DNA from: Verrucomicrobiota bacterium
GTDB taxonomy: Bacteria > Verrucomicrobiota > Verrucomicrobiia > Chthoniobacterales > UBA10450
Reading direction: 5' to 3'
Length of the DNA: 64,000 nucleotides
NCBI GenBank assembly: GCA_003219695.1
Contig: QHQA01000050.1
Coordinates: forward strand, 1 to 64,000
The notes under the pieces were generated by a model. That model was not told where the DNA came from, did not search any database, and saw only the letters and a program-made list of their open reading frames with translations. Each line of letters starts with the position of its first letter. The first letter of the stretch is position 1. Below, piece after piece: positions 8,311 through 17,487 of the stretch. The position numbers and the translations under genes are program-made.

Positions 8311-11136
8311 CTACTTGTTCGTCGGCGAGATCGCGAGTTTTTGGAAGCGCGGATCGTTCCGAAGCCGATCGAACATCGGATCGAGCCGAAGTAGTGCTGG
8401 CGTGAATGGTACGTTTTCGGGCAGAGGACCAGCGTACGGTATCGAGAGGAGTTTCTGTAAAGCGGCGATTGCGCGGTCGGGTTCGCCCACCTGCGCCGCC
8501 ACTCGGGCGAACATCTCGATGGGAGCGGGACCAACCAGCGCGTCTTTCTCGATCGGCAGCGCCGCCATAGCCCGTTCCGACATAGCCAACGCGGCAGCCT
8601 TATCACCGAGGCCCGCATTGGTTAGCGCGAGAATTCCCATGAGACTATAATTTTCCGGCTGTTCGTTGAGGAAAGATTCCAGTTCGTTGCGCGCTTGTCG
8701 CCAGCTTCTCTTGGCGGCGGCATGATCGCCGGCAACTTTTTGCGCCCAACCTAACCAAAAGCGCAGGCGGCCATTGATGTAACCCAATGCTGGATCTGGC
8801 TTGGCCAGTATTTCCTTTAGTCGAGAGATCATTTGCCCCGGGCTGCGCTCCAGGATCGCCTCGTAAATTTGTGTTTCCAACGCCTGTGTGTCGTATGCGT
8901 CCGGGCGAAGAGGGTCGAGGAGTGCGGAAGCCCGCGGCAGGTCGCCCTCGGCTAGTGCAATAGCCGCCTTACTCGCCAGAGTATCGACGTCATCCGGTGC
9001 GACATCGAGAACCTGATCAAGCTTTCGCAGTGCTTCAGGAAAACGACGAAGAGCGACATAGGAAATTGCGTGCTGGGTGAGCAGGTAAGCGTTGCGGGGA
9101 TCGAGCCGCTCAGCTTCGTTAAAGTACGACTCGCTCTGATCCCACTGACCTCGTCTCCGCGCGACATAGGCGAGCGACTCAGGAATCCTGCTGTTATTTG
9201 GCAGGAGCTGGCGCGCTTGCTCGACGTAACGCTCTGCGGTGTCGTAATCTTTCAGGCAAGAATAGTAATAATACCCCTTGGCCCACACAGCCTCACCAAG
9301 GTTGGGCTGTAGGGTGAGCGCGGTTTCGGCTGCTTGCCGTGCCTCTTCACGCAGGACGACCGTCGGTTGAAGAGTCTCTGTTAGATAGCCGAGCCCATCA
9401 GCGTGTGACAGCAGCGCCCACGCAAGTGCGAACTTCGGGTCTAACTGCACCGCCTGTCTGAGGTATTTCTGGGCGCCGAGGGCATTGGCGGCTGTATTGT
9501 CACTTTTTAACGTATAAGCCAGCCCACGTAGGTAGGCATCGTAAGCCTCGGCGTTGTCTGTGGGTTTAGCCGCCAGTGCCTGCCGCTCGGGAGCGGTCAA
9601 TTTCGCTTGCAACTGTTCCGCAATTGCTTTGGCGATTTCGCTCTCTACGCCAAAGATGTCGGTTAGTTTCCGATCGTAAGTATCGGCCCACAATTGCGAA
9701 TCTTTGTCCGCCTGGATGAGGTTCACGCTCACCCGCACCCGATCAGCTGCTTTTTGCACTCTGCCCTCGAGGATGTTAGCCACGCCAAGCTGCTTCCCGA
9801 TCTCGCGTAGATTGCCCGGTCTGCTCTGATACTGCTGCGTCGAGGCGCGCGAGATTACCTTTAACTCCCCGATCTTGGCCAGTCGCGTCAGAATCTCGTC
9901 CCGGATGCCTTCTGCAAAGTAAGCGTTTGCTTTGTCTTCACTCTCGTTTTCAAACGGAAGCACCGCGATCGATTTTTCCGGAACCGCGAGCGCCGATGCT
10001 GATGGCGCAATGTTCTTTGCCAAGCTCGCCACTCGTTTAGGATTCACTCGGAGCACGAAGTACGCTCCCCCAGCAATCGCGGCGACAAGAATCGGCGCAG
10101 CCAGTTTGTAGAAAGAGTTAATCCCGTGAGGCAATTTTTGCCGGCAGGATTCGAGTGTTTCCATCAGTTCCTGAGCCGACGCGGGCCGCTTGCTCGGATC
10201 GACTGCAACCATGGAGCGCAACAGTTTGATTAGTGGCGCGGGAACTTTCCTGGCCACCAGTTCCTGAACCGGCAGATCGCCGCGCCTGTGACTACCCCGA
10301 ATTTCTTCGATGGTGCTGCCAGAGCGTGGCACGGCTCCGGTCAGAGCGAACCATAGCGTCGCGCCCAGTGAATAGATGTCCGCGCGCGCATCGATCGGGC
10401 CGCGCTCAAATTGCTCGGGACTGGCGAAAGTCGGCGTGCCGACGAAGCCGCCGTGTGTCAGGTCCACATCTCCTCCAACGTCCGCGATCGCTTTGGCTAG
10501 GCCAAAATCGATGACTTTCACTTCCACATCCGCCGTTACAACGTTGCTTGACGTCAGCATGATATTGGCGGGCTTCAGATCGCGATGGATCAAACCGTGT
10601 GCTGCCGCTGCCATTAATGCCCGGGTGATTTGGATCGCCATTTCCAGCGCCTGTTCCACTGTGAGCGGTCCATCTCTCTCAACGCGCGCCGCCAGAGTTT
10701 CGCCCTCCACCAGTTCCATCGCGTAGTAGCAATGACTGGCGTCCGACGAAGCGCCGAACTGGAACACGGCTGCCACATTCGGGTGCCGCAAGCCAGCGGC
10801 GGCGCGCGCTTCACGTAAAAAACGCTCGCGCACCGCCTGTGAATCGCGCGCCGTCTGCGGTATGTCGATCACTTTCAGTGCCACCCGCCGACGCAACACC
10901 TTGTCCATGGCCAGATAGGTCACTCCCATGCCGCCGTGACCGAGTTCCCAATAAAAGCCGTCCGCGCGTTGCTCAACCTCAAAATCGCCGAAGGCCAGCG
11001 AGGCAAGCGGCTTGGTCTTCACCGCTGATTCATCGAGCCCGCCGCGGAGCAGACACGCTAGGCAGTCGCCGTTCGCGTTCAACGGCTTACCACATACCGA
11101 GCAGATCGCAATGCCCGATGTCGATGGTGTCGCCAT
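8311..11136 (-). CDS. Ser/Thr protein kinase with zinc ribbon, TolB-like domain and TPR repeats (intact kinase)
   Basis: 941 residues. An N-terminal four-Cys ribbon (CSVCG...CLAC, residues 12-28) precedes a PknB-like kinase (about 50-325). The kinase has a Gly loop (GHGGMGVTY), Lys88, the catalytic loop HRDLKPAN (Asp186), DFG (210-212), activation segment GTPTFASPEQ and Asp253 of subdomain IX. A membrane span (about 341-360) is followed by KSIAVLPF, the same TolB-like module as in the cyclases, and TPR repeats. It is the last gene of a sigma, kinase, kinase operon; its ATG lies 9 bp after the preceding stop. Likely role: a membrane-anchored signalling kinase working with the co-transcribed ECF sigma factor. 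The substrate is unknown. Confidence 0.88.
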   Translation of the reverse strand: MATPSTSGIAICSVCGKPLNANGDCLACLLRGGLDESAVKTKPLASLAFGDFEVEQRADGFYWELGHGGMGVTYLAMDKVLRRRVALKVIDIPQTARDSQAVRERFLREARAAAGLRHPNVAAVFQFGASSDASHCYYAMELVEGETLAARVERDGPLTVEQALEMAIQITRALMAAAAHGLIHRDLKPANIMLTSSNVVTADVEVKVIDFGLAKAIADVGGDVDLTHGGFVGTPTFASPEQFERGPIDARADIYSLGATLWFALTGAVPRSGSTIEEIRGSHRRGDLPVQELVARKVPAPLIKLLRSMVAVDPSKRPASAQELMETLESCRQKLPHGINSFYKLAAPILVAAIAGGAYFVLRVNPKRVASLAKNIAPSASALAVPEKSIAVLPFENESEDKANAYFAEGIRDEILTRLAKIGELKVISRASTQQYQSRPGNLREIGKQLGVANILEGRVQKAADRVRVSVNLIQADKDSQLWADTYDRKLTDIFGVESEIAKAIAEQLQAKLTAPERQALAAKPTDNAEAYDAYLRGLAYTLKSDNTAANALGAQKYLRQAVQLDPKFALAWALLSHADGLGYLTETLQPTVVLREEARQAAETALTLQPNLGEAVWAKGYYYYSCLKDYDTAERYVEQARQLLPNNSRIPESLAYVARRRGQWDQSESYFNEAERLDPRNAYLLTQHAISYVALRRFPEALRKLDQVLDVAPDDVDTLASKAAIALAEGDLPRASALLDPLRPDAYDTQALETQIYEAILERSPGQMISRLKEILAKPDPALGYINGRLRFWLGWAQKVAGDHAAAKRSWRQARNELESFLNEQPENYSLMGILALTNAGLGDKAAALAMSERAMAALPIEKDALVGPAPIEMFARVAAQVGEPDRAIAALQKLLSIPYAGPLPENVPFTPALLRLDPMFDRLRNDPRFQKLAISPTNK

Positions 11137-11145
11137 AACTTCAGC

Positions 11146-13905
11146 TCAGGGTTTCTTTTCCTCGCAGAGCTTTTGGAAGCGTGGATCGTTCCGAAGCGAA
11201 TCGAACATAGGATCGAGACGGAGCAGCGCAGGGGTAAGCGGCGTGCCACCAGGCCCCCCAGCCAATGGGCCACTGGACGGGATCGAAAGTAGCTTCTGTA
11301 AGGCGGCGATGGCGCGATCAGGTTCTCCCATGCACGCCGATACCCGGGCGAGGATCTCAATCGAATCGGGACCGTCTACGGCGTCCTTCTCGATCGGATT
11401 CACGGCCATGGCCTGCTCGGCCAGAGCCAATGCGGCGGCTTTGTCACCAAGGCCCATATAGGTCAGCGCGAGATCTTCAATTAGCTGAAAATTTTCCGGT
11501 TGTTCTTTGAGGAACGGTTCCAGTTCGCTGCGCGCCTGTCGCCAAGTTTCTTGGGCGGCGGCATGGTTGCCGGCGACTTCTTGCGCCCAGCCTAACCAAA
11601 AACGCAGTCGGCCATTAATGTAACCTAACGCTGGATCAGGCTTGGCCAGTATTTCCTTTAGCCGCGAAATAGCTGGTGCAGCGCGGCGCTCCAAGATCGC
11701 TTGGTAAACTTCTGCTTCCAAGGCTTTGCGGTGGTTAGCGGCCGGGTGGAGCGGAGTGAGAAGGGCCGAGGCCCGCCCCAAGTCGCCCTCGGCTTGTGCG
11801 ATAGCTGCCTTTCCCGCGAGGGAATCGAGGTCGTCCGGCATGATATTAAGAACCTGGTCAAGCTTCCGTAGCGCTTCGGGGAAACGACGAAGGTCTTTAT
11901 AGAGAAAGGCGTGCTGGGTAAGGAGACGAACGTTACGCGGGTCGAGCCGCTCGGCGTCGTTGAAGTACGACTCGCTCCGGTCCCACTGGCCTCGCCTCCG
12001 CGCGATATAAGCCAGCGATTCAGGAATCTGGCTGCTGTTTGGGAGGAGCTGACGTGCCTGCTCAAAGTAACGCACTGCGGTGTCGTAATCCTTTAGGCAA
12101 GAGTAGTGGTAGTATCCCTTGGCCAATACGGCTTCGCCAAGGTTCGGCTGAAGAGTGAGCGCGGTTTCAGCTGCCTGTCGCGCCTCTTCACGGAGGGCGA
12201 CCGTTGGTTGAAAATACTGTACGAGGTAGGCGTGCGCATCCGTGATTGATAGCAGCGCCCAACTAACTGCGAACTTCGGGTCCAACCTCAGCGCCTCCCC
12301 GAAATATTTCTGGGCAGCGAGAGAGTTGGCGGTGTTTGCGGTTTTCGATATATAAGCCAGCCCCCGCAAGTAGGCATCGTAAGCCCCAGGATTGTCGGTC
12401 GGCTTCGCAGCGATGACCTCCTCTTCCAGACCGGTGAGTTTCGCTAGCAATTGATCGGCGATGGCTTTGGCCACCTCAGTCTCGACTGCAAAGATGTCCG
12501 TCAGTTTGCGATCAAAGGTATCAGCCCAAAGTTCGGAATCATTGGTCGCCTTGATCAACCGGATATTGACGCGCACGGCGTCGCCACTTTTCTGCACGCT
12601 TCCTTCCAGGATGTGGGCGACGCCAAGCTGCCTGGCGATCTCAGGCAGATTTTTTGGCGCGCTTTTGTAAGGTTGCGTTGAAGTGCGTGAGATCACCTTC
12701 AAATCGGCGATCTTGGATAAGCGCGTCAGAATCTCATCCTGGATGCCGTCAGCAAAGTAGGCGTTCGCCTTGTCTTCGCTCCGGCTTTCGAACGGCAGCA
12801 CCGCGATTGATTTGGCGGAAACGGCGAGCGTGGACGCTGGTGGCGCGATGTTCTTTGCAGAACTCGCCACTCGTTCACGATCCACTCGGAGCACGAAGAA
12901 CCCTCCCCCAATGATCGCCGCGATGAGGATTAGCGCGGCCACTTTGTAGAAAGAGCTAATCCCGTGAGGCAATTTTTGCCGGCAGGATTCGAGCGCTTCC
13001 ATCAGTTCCCGAGCCGACGCGGGCCGCTTGCTGGGATCGACTGCAAGCATAGAGCGCAACAGTTTGATTACCGGCGCAGGAACTTTCCTCGCTGCCAGTT
13101 GTTCAACCGGCAAATCCCCGCGCCTGTGAAGATCGCGAATTTCTCCGATCGTGTTGCCAGAGCGTGGCACGACCCCGGTCAGAGCGAACCACAGCGTCGC
13201 GCCGACAAAGCCGCCATAGGTCAGGTCCATATCTCCTCCGGCATCGGCGATCGCCTTGGCTAGGCCGAAGTCGATGATTTTCACTTCCACCCCCGTCGTC
13301 GCAGTGCTGCTCGACGTCAGCATGATATTGGCGGGCTTCAGGTCGCGATGGATCAAACCGTGGGCTTCCGCTGCCATCAATGCCCGCGCGATTTGGATCG
13401 CCATTTCCAGAGCTTCCTTCACTGTGAGCGGCCCATCCCTCTCTACGCACGCTGCCAAAGTTGTGCCCTCCACCAATTCCATCGCGTAATAGCAGTGCGT
13501 GGCATCCAGCGAAGCGCCAAACTGGAACACGGCAGCCACATTCGGATGGCGCAAGCCGGCCGCTGCGCGGGCTTCACGCAAAAAGCGATCCCGCACCGCT
13601 TGCGAGTCGCGACCAGTCGGGACCTCCGGGATGTCGATCACTTTCAGCGCCACCCTGCGGCGCAATACCTTGTCCATGGCAAGATAAGTCACTCCCATCG
13701 CGCCGTGCCCGAGCTCCCAGTAAAACCCGTCCGCGCGCTGTTCGACCTCGAAATCGCCAAAGGCCAGCGAGGCAAGAGGCTTTGCTTCCGCGACTGCTTC
13801 GTCGAGGCCACCGCGGAGCAGACAAGCCACGCAATCGCCTTTCGCGTTCAAAGGCTCACCACATACCGAGCAGATCGCAACTCCCGATGTCGGTGATGCT
13901 GCCAT
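11146..13905 (-). CDS. Ser/Thr kinase-TolB-TPR paralogue lacking part of the activation segment (likely pseudokinase)
   Basis: 919 residues, tandem paralogue of the downstream gene with the same Cys4 ribbon, membrane span, TolB-like and TPR parts. The Gly loop, ALKVID lysine, HRDLKPAN and DFGLAK are kept. A 25-residue in-frame deletion joins GGFVG directly to ATLWFALTG, near plus-strand base 13203. It removes the equivalents of paralogue residues 234-258, that is, the P+1 loop, the SPE motif and the subdomain IX Asp. Kinases without these usually cannot fold or bind substrate correctly, so a catalytically dead scaffold or regulator is likely. The gene begins 14 bp after the sigma factor stop, with AAGGG upstream of the ATG. 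Confidence 0.85.
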   Translation of the reverse strand: MAASPTSGVAICSVCGEPLNAKGDCVACLLRGGLDEAVAEAKPLASLAFGDFEVEQRADGFYWELGHGAMGVTYLAMDKVLRRRVALKVIDIPEVPTGRDSQAVRDRFLREARAAAGLRHPNVAAVFQFGASLDATHCYYAMELVEGTTLAACVERDGPLTVKEALEMAIQIARALMAAEAHGLIHRDLKPANIMLTSSSTATTGVEVKIIDFGLAKAIADAGGDMDLTYGGFVGATLWFALTGVVPRSGNTIGEIRDLHRRGDLPVEQLAARKVPAPVIKLLRSMLAVDPSKRPASARELMEALESCRQKLPHGISSFYKVAALILIAAIIGGGFFVLRVDRERVASSAKNIAPPASTLAVSAKSIAVLPFESRSEDKANAYFADGIQDEILTRLSKIADLKVISRTSTQPYKSAPKNLPEIARQLGVAHILEGSVQKSGDAVRVNIRLIKATNDSELWADTFDRKLTDIFAVETEVAKAIADQLLAKLTGLEEEVIAAKPTDNPGAYDAYLRGLAYISKTANTANSLAAQKYFGEALRLDPKFAVSWALLSITDAHAYLVQYFQPTVALREEARQAAETALTLQPNLGEAVLAKGYYHYSCLKDYDTAVRYFEQARQLLPNSSQIPESLAYIARRRGQWDRSESYFNDAERLDPRNVRLLTQHAFLYKDLRRFPEALRKLDQVLNIMPDDLDSLAGKAAIAQAEGDLGRASALLTPLHPAANHRKALEAEVYQAILERRAAPAISRLKEILAKPDPALGYINGRLRFWLGWAQEVAGNHAAAQETWRQARSELEPFLKEQPENFQLIEDLALTYMGLGDKAAALALAEQAMAVNPIEKDAVDGPDSIEILARVSACMGEPDRAIAALQKLLSIPSSGPLAGGPGGTPLTPALLRLDPMFDSLRNDPRFQKLCEEKKP

Positions 13906-13919
13906 GGCGCGCCCTTTGT

Positions 13920-14681
13920 TTAGCCTTCCGTTAGCACCCGAAGCAACTCGTGCAGCTCTTCGTCCACTTGCGTTTCGGTGTTCACCGTCTTGCGCACTTC
14001 AGCGCGCAACGCCTGGCGGTAACGCGCCCGGAGACGTGTGACATGGCTGCGAAGGGTCGATTCCGTCATCCCCAGCCGGTCCGCGAGTTCGGCGTAAGTC
14101 GGTGGCGGGTCGGCGCCACCACCGAGAAAAATCCGCAATTCCTTAAAGAGCTTTCCCCTGGATTCACTTTTGTATTCCGCCAAAAGCCGTTCCATTCCAG
14201 CGGCGACCAATGCTTCTGCCCAACTGCGTTCGAAGATCCGATCTTCACTGCTCGTGGCACTGTGAGTTTGAAAAACCGACTCCGCTTCCTTGGCCTGCTC
14301 TTCGTCCAAGGGCAGAAAAGTTTGCGCGCCGCCGCGCTTGAGCGTCCGTTCACGATCGAGAGCGTCCGCGAGGAAATGTTTCAGGGAGGCGAGCAGAAAC
14401 GAACGGAACCTGCCTTTCTGCCGATCTGCCCGGGCGTAGATTTTGCGCTCGATCAGGTACGCGAAAAAACTTTGCGTAAGATCCTGCGCATCTTCCACGC
14501 TGTACCCGCGGCTGCGCACGAAACTGTAAAGCGGCGTCCAATAAGTTTGGCAAAGCTCCGCGAGCGCGGCTTGCGCGATTTTTGGATCGATCTGGCTTTC
14601 GCCCGCCGCGATCACCGCGCTCCAGTGCGTGGCGGGAAAGAAATCGCTCCGGCCATTTCTGGCGTCTGCCAGAGTATTCAC
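13920..14681 (-). CDS. ECF-type RNA polymerase sigma factor (long Planctomycetes/Verrucomicrobia type)
   Basis: 253 residues from a GTG start. The N-terminus FFPATHWSAVIAAG and LCQTYWTPLYSFVRSRGYS, with AQDLTQSFFAYLIE (sigma region 2), is typical of long ECF sigma factors found with Ser/Thr kinases in Planctomycetes and Verrucomicrobia. Region 4 is YAELADRLGMTESTLRSH. It is the first gene of the operon with two kinase-TPR genes, and no anti-sigma factor is nearby. The kinases are the natural candidates for control. Divergent genes across the 150-bp upstream region carry a shared leader element and may be its targets, which is inference. Confidence 0.88.
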   Translation of the reverse strand: MNTLADARNGRSDFFPATHWSAVIAAGESQIDPKIAQAALAELCQTYWTPLYSFVRSRGYSVEDAQDLTQSFFAYLIERKIYARADRQKGRFRSFLLASLKHFLADALDRERTLKRGGAQTFLPLDEEQAKEAESVFQTHSATSSEDRIFERSWAEALVAAGMERLLAEYKSESRGKLFKELRIFLGGGADPPPTYAELADRLGMTESTLRSHVTRLRARYRQALRAEVRKTVNTETQVDEELHELLRVLTEG

Positions 14682-14743
14682 GTCAGCGGTCTTGTATCAA
14701 GAACACAGAAAAAGGGCAAGCGCGAAAAAAGGTGACGATTCCA

Positions 14744-14780
14744 TGCAGCACGGGTTCCGGAATCCCTTTGTAAAGGGAAA
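14744..14780 (+). promoter_or_regulatory. Leader element copy A (shared 5' element)
   Basis: Contains TGCAGCACGGGTTCCGGAAT followed by CCCTTTGTAAAGGG, a near-palindrome, about 50 bp before the ATG at 14833. Two further copies lie at 16382 and 17488, each 28-50 bp before another plus-strand gene. It could be a promoter (the GGAAY core resembles an ECF -35) or an RNA hairpin in the 5' UTR. Confidence 0.5.
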
Positions 14781-14832
14781 AACCAACGACAAGAATCGCG
14801 ACAGCCCGAATCAAAGAAGGGAATCGAAACCT

Positions 14833-14976
14833 ATGCAAAATCAAGACACAGTAACCATAATTATAACATTTTTGCTTCTCCTTCCGTGGCTTGGACGCAC
14901 TGCAGCCTCGGCGATAGCAGTATGGCGAGCACACACGGAACGCCACAACTTCGACAGCAAGAAACCTAACAGATGA
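14833..14976 (+). CDS. Small membrane peptide
   Basis: 47 residues: MQNQD, then one hydrophobic segment TVTIIITFLLLLPWLG, then a basic tail ending SKKPNR. It has one predicted membrane span and no recognised family. The upstream GAAGGG is 11 bp from the ATG and leader copy A lies upstream, as for the secreted proteins at 16447 and 17573. The first codons (ATG-CAAAATCAA) resemble those of the 16447 gene (ATG-AAAAATCAA), so it may be a remnant of a secreted protein gene sharing the same 5' region. It is divergent from the ECF sigma gene. Confidence 0.4.
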   Translation: MQNQDTVTIIITFLLLLPWLGRTAASAIAVWRAHTERHNFDSKKPNR

Positions 14977-15054
14977 AACTCCGGACTCCGAAAGTTCTCG
15001 CGAGCAGGGCGCGTTCGCGAGCAGGCGAAAGTTTCATAATTCAATTACAGCTTT

Positions 15055-16209
15055 ATGTCTTTTGTTGCCGTCTCCCGAAATCTTCCGCAAACTAACTACA
15101 GACTGCGGGGTCGGCCAGTCGTCCGTAGTCGCTGTCAGTGGCTCAAACGCCGTGAGACATCTGATGCTACCACCTTTCTTGCCCGCTGTTTTCCCAGGAC
15201 GATTAGGATTCCGGTCCATCTTCGGGACACGCCTTTACAAGTATTGTTCGCAAGCTGCAAGATCAGTACACGACTAGCCCAGACATGGCGCAATTCAAGC
15301 GTCCGCTTGCTTGGCGATCTTCACGCGCGGCGCGTGGGTGATTTTGCCTGGGAAAGGAATTGCGGATTAAAAACCTTGCAGGAGTTGGATTCGCTTGCAT
15401 CCGCCTTTGCCCGGGCTCCGGCGGACAGCTCCGCCTTCGTCAAGCGGCCTTCGTCCTGCAATCACAGGACTGCGGTAAGTCTTGAGGTGGAGACGCGACA
15501 AGAACCAGCGTCCTTCGCCATTCCCGACTCGATTTGTGGGCTGCGGTTCGACGAATTACCAATTACAAAGCGCTTGGCAAATGTGGTCCGCGCAAATGGA
15601 CTCAGATCGCTCGGTGATCTCAACGAGCGCACTCATTTTGGATTTCTCCGATACAGGGGTTGTGGCTGGCGCACTCTTGTCGAGATTCAGCAACTCACCG
15701 AGCGCGCAATTTCCGGCGAATTTAATGTGGTGCGCATCGAGGAATCCAAAGCAGTGCCGGAATTACTGACTTTACTAGAGCAAGCAATAGCAAAACTTGC
15801 GCCTCGTGACAGGCGGTTTCTTATCGCCAGAATTGGCGGGATGACTTTTGCAGAGATTGGCTACCGATATGGGTTTACGCGAGCGCGAGTTCATCAAGCG
15901 GTGGTGAAAGCGCTTGATACTCTCAGGAAAACCTGGGGCCCACGAATACCACGACTTCTTGAGACGTTGAACGCGCGTTGTCTCTCGATCCCGAATCGCT
16001 TGGGATTGACTCCGGCATTGCTGGAGCAATGGATAGGCGATGCTTCCAAAAGCTTCCGCTTATCAAGAGAAGCGCAGTTCCGTCTGATCGCGGCTCTTAA
16101 TAAAAGAGCCCCTGCGGTGAGGCTGAGTAGTAATCAAAGAAAGTCGGGCGAGCGACTCCGCTTGCCACGGGAACTGGGCAGCCGAAGCAGTCGCTCCACC
16201 GGAAGCTAG
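15055..16209 (+). CDS. Regulator with two RpoA-CTD-like domains and a sigma-4-like helix-turn-helix
   Basis: 384 residues. Two copies of a fold resembling the C-terminal domain of the RNA polymerase alpha subunit can be seen: residues about 52-113 (STRLAQTWRNSSVRLLGDL...CGLKTLQEL) and about 159-215 (LPITKRLANVVRANGLRSL...CGWRTLVEI). Residues about 248-292 (LAPRDRRFLIARIGGMTFAE, then IGYRYGFTRARVHQAV) look like sigma region 4. Both domain types bind DNA and contact polymerase, so a transcription regulator is likely. The basic C-terminal tail has no recognised domain. No good Shine-Dalgarno precedes the ATG, so the start may lie downstream. It sits between genes carrying the shared leader element, near an ECF sigma factor. 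Confidence 0.7.
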   Translation: MSFVAVSRNLPQTNYRLRGRPVVRSRCQWLKRRETSDATTFLARCFPRTIRIPVHLRDTPLQVLFASCKISTRLAQTWRNSSVRLLGDLHARRVGDFAWERNCGLKTLQELDSLASAFARAPADSSAFVKRPSSCNHRTAVSLEVETRQEPASFAIPDSICGLRFDELPITKRLANVVRANGLRSLGDLNERTHFGFLRYRGCGWRTLVEIQQLTERAISGEFNVVRIEESKAVPELLTLLEQAIAKLAPRDRRFLIARIGGMTFAEIGYRYGFTRARVHQAVVKALDTLRKTWGPRIPRLLETLNARCLSIPNRLGLTPALLEQWIGDASKSFRLSREAQFRLIAALNKRAPAVRLSSNQRKSGERLRLPRELGSRSSRSTGS

Positions 16210-16381
16210 TGCAGCCAGGGAATCCGCTGAAGACAGCGGCCGCTACCGCGTTGGTTTGTTCGTCTGTTTTGAGGTCGCGGGCCGCGCTGAATAGATCCCT
16301 ATTTTACATGGGAAACGGCGGAGGGACGTGGCGAGCTTCCGCGAGTGCACGAACACCGGTCGCAAGAAAAATCAGATTACG

Positions 16382-16419
16382 TGCAGCGCTCGCGCCGGAA
16401 CCCCTTTGTAAAGGGAAAG
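16382..16419 (+). promoter_or_regulatory. Leader element copy B (shared 5' element)
   Basis: TGCAGCGCTCGCGCCGGAAC followed by CCCTTTGTAAAGGGAAAG, 28 bp before the ATG at 16447. Homology with copy C extends about 50 bp further upstream (GGCGAGCTT...GGTCGCAAGAAAAATCA at 16330-16374 and 17434-17479), so the whole region was duplicated. Confidence 0.55.
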
Positions 16420-16446
16420 CCAAACGATGAAAGGAAACCAAGCAAT

Positions 16447-16895
16447 ATGAAAAATCAAAACCCGCTAGCCAAGCTCACGCTGCTATTGGCAATGCTACTG
16501 ACTCTTGGTGCAGTCCGGGCGCAAGCCGACATCCTTCCTGGTGTCACGATCGGCTTCGCTCCTGTGGCTTAACCATGGAGCAGACTGCCCGGCTGAACCT
16601 CGTCAACGTTGGCGTGCCAAATGGCATGCTCATTACCTGGCGCTTTTTCGACGCAAACGGCCTCACACTCGCTCAGTCCACGGTTACCTTGCCATTGGGC
16701 AAGACCGTTTCGATCGATTACAGGCGGCACTTGGACCCGCTGCCTGATTCTCCCGTGCAGATCCGAGCCGAGGTGCGGGCGCAGGTCGAGATCGTTATGC
16801 CCGGCATCCCGAGCGAGAACCTTAGCCGCAGTCTGGAGGTCTTCGATAATAATACCGGTGCGACGACGGTGTACATGGGCGGTGCAGGCCAATAG
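16447..16895 (+). pseudogene. Secreted protein of unknown function, frameshifted after the signal peptide
   Basis: Frame 1 starts MKNQNPLAKLTLLLAMLLTL and has a signal peptide ending near VRAQA, then DILPGVTIGFAPVA and a TAA at 16570-16572. The next frame opens immediately with MEQTARLNLVNVGVPNG and continues 106 residues to a TAG at 16895. The two parts read as one protein if a single base is restored near 16570 (APVAL-TMEQTARLNLVNV). The second part is beta-rich (TWRFFDANGLTLAQSTVTLP) and lacks its own signal peptide or Shine-Dalgarno. A frameshift mutation or a sequencing error is therefore likely. Leader copy B precedes it and a terminator-like hairpin follows at 16959. Confidence 0.6.
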
Positions 16896-16958
16896 GCGGG
16901 ACGCAGCTTGGACGGCTAAAAAGGTTCCGCTACGAGATTCGAGTTCTGATCGATTACT

Positions 16959-16991
16959 GGGATTTGGCGCGTGACGCCCGCGCCAAATCCC
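16959..16991 (+). terminator. Terminator-like hairpin
   Basis: GGGATTTGGCGCG (16959-16971) pairs perfectly with CGCGCCAAATCCC (16979-16991) across a 7-base loop, followed by TTCGTGTTTATT. It lies 64 bp after the stop of the frameshifted secreted protein. The T-tract is weak. Confidence 0.5.
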
Positions 16992-17180
16992 TTCGTGTTT
17001 ATTGCGCTCGATATGTCGCCAGTCAACGTTAGCCGATTTCGCGCAAGCAAAACTTGGACAAATGTGTCCGACTTTGACTGTAGCGTGCGCTGCCTGCTCG
17101 CGATCCCCCGGAGTCCTCAGCGCAACCGGGAGTTCGCGCAGCGGCGGGAATCCGCTGAGGGGGCGTGTTGCCGAAAGAAA

Positions 17181-17328
17181 GGTAGCGCACGCGTCTCGCG
17201 TGTTGGTGATCGCGTCTTCGCGATCACGCACCTTTCTAGTGCTCCCCGTTTCCGCTCCTGCAGTGGCTATTGAGAAGGATTGTTTCGGCGCGACGCCGAA
17301 AACCAACACGCGAGACGCGTGCGCTACC
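17181..17328. repeat. Palindromic element with perfect 27-bp inverted repeats
   Basis: GGTAGCGCACGCGTCTCGCG and 7 more bases at 17181-17207 recur as an exact inverted copy at 17302-17328. The 94-bp interior holds another hairpin, GTGATCGCG/CGCGATCAC (17206-17227). The GGTAG start resembles the ends of other repeats in the window. Confidence 0.8.
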
Positions 17329-17487
17329 CATAGTCCGCGGCTTCTCCGCTGAGGAGAGCGGACACTACAGCGTTTTTGGGTCTGGTTTGAGTCGAAGACC
17401 TCGTTGAACAGATGACCCTTTGCAAGAGCCACGTTGGCGAGCTTTCGCGCTTCCACGAACATCGGTCGCAAGAAAAATCAAAATTCC

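Noticed and set aside
16569-17471. 300-codon antisense ORF across 16569-17471
   Set aside because: It covers the frameshifted secreted gene in antisense and several palindromes; there is no start signal or family.
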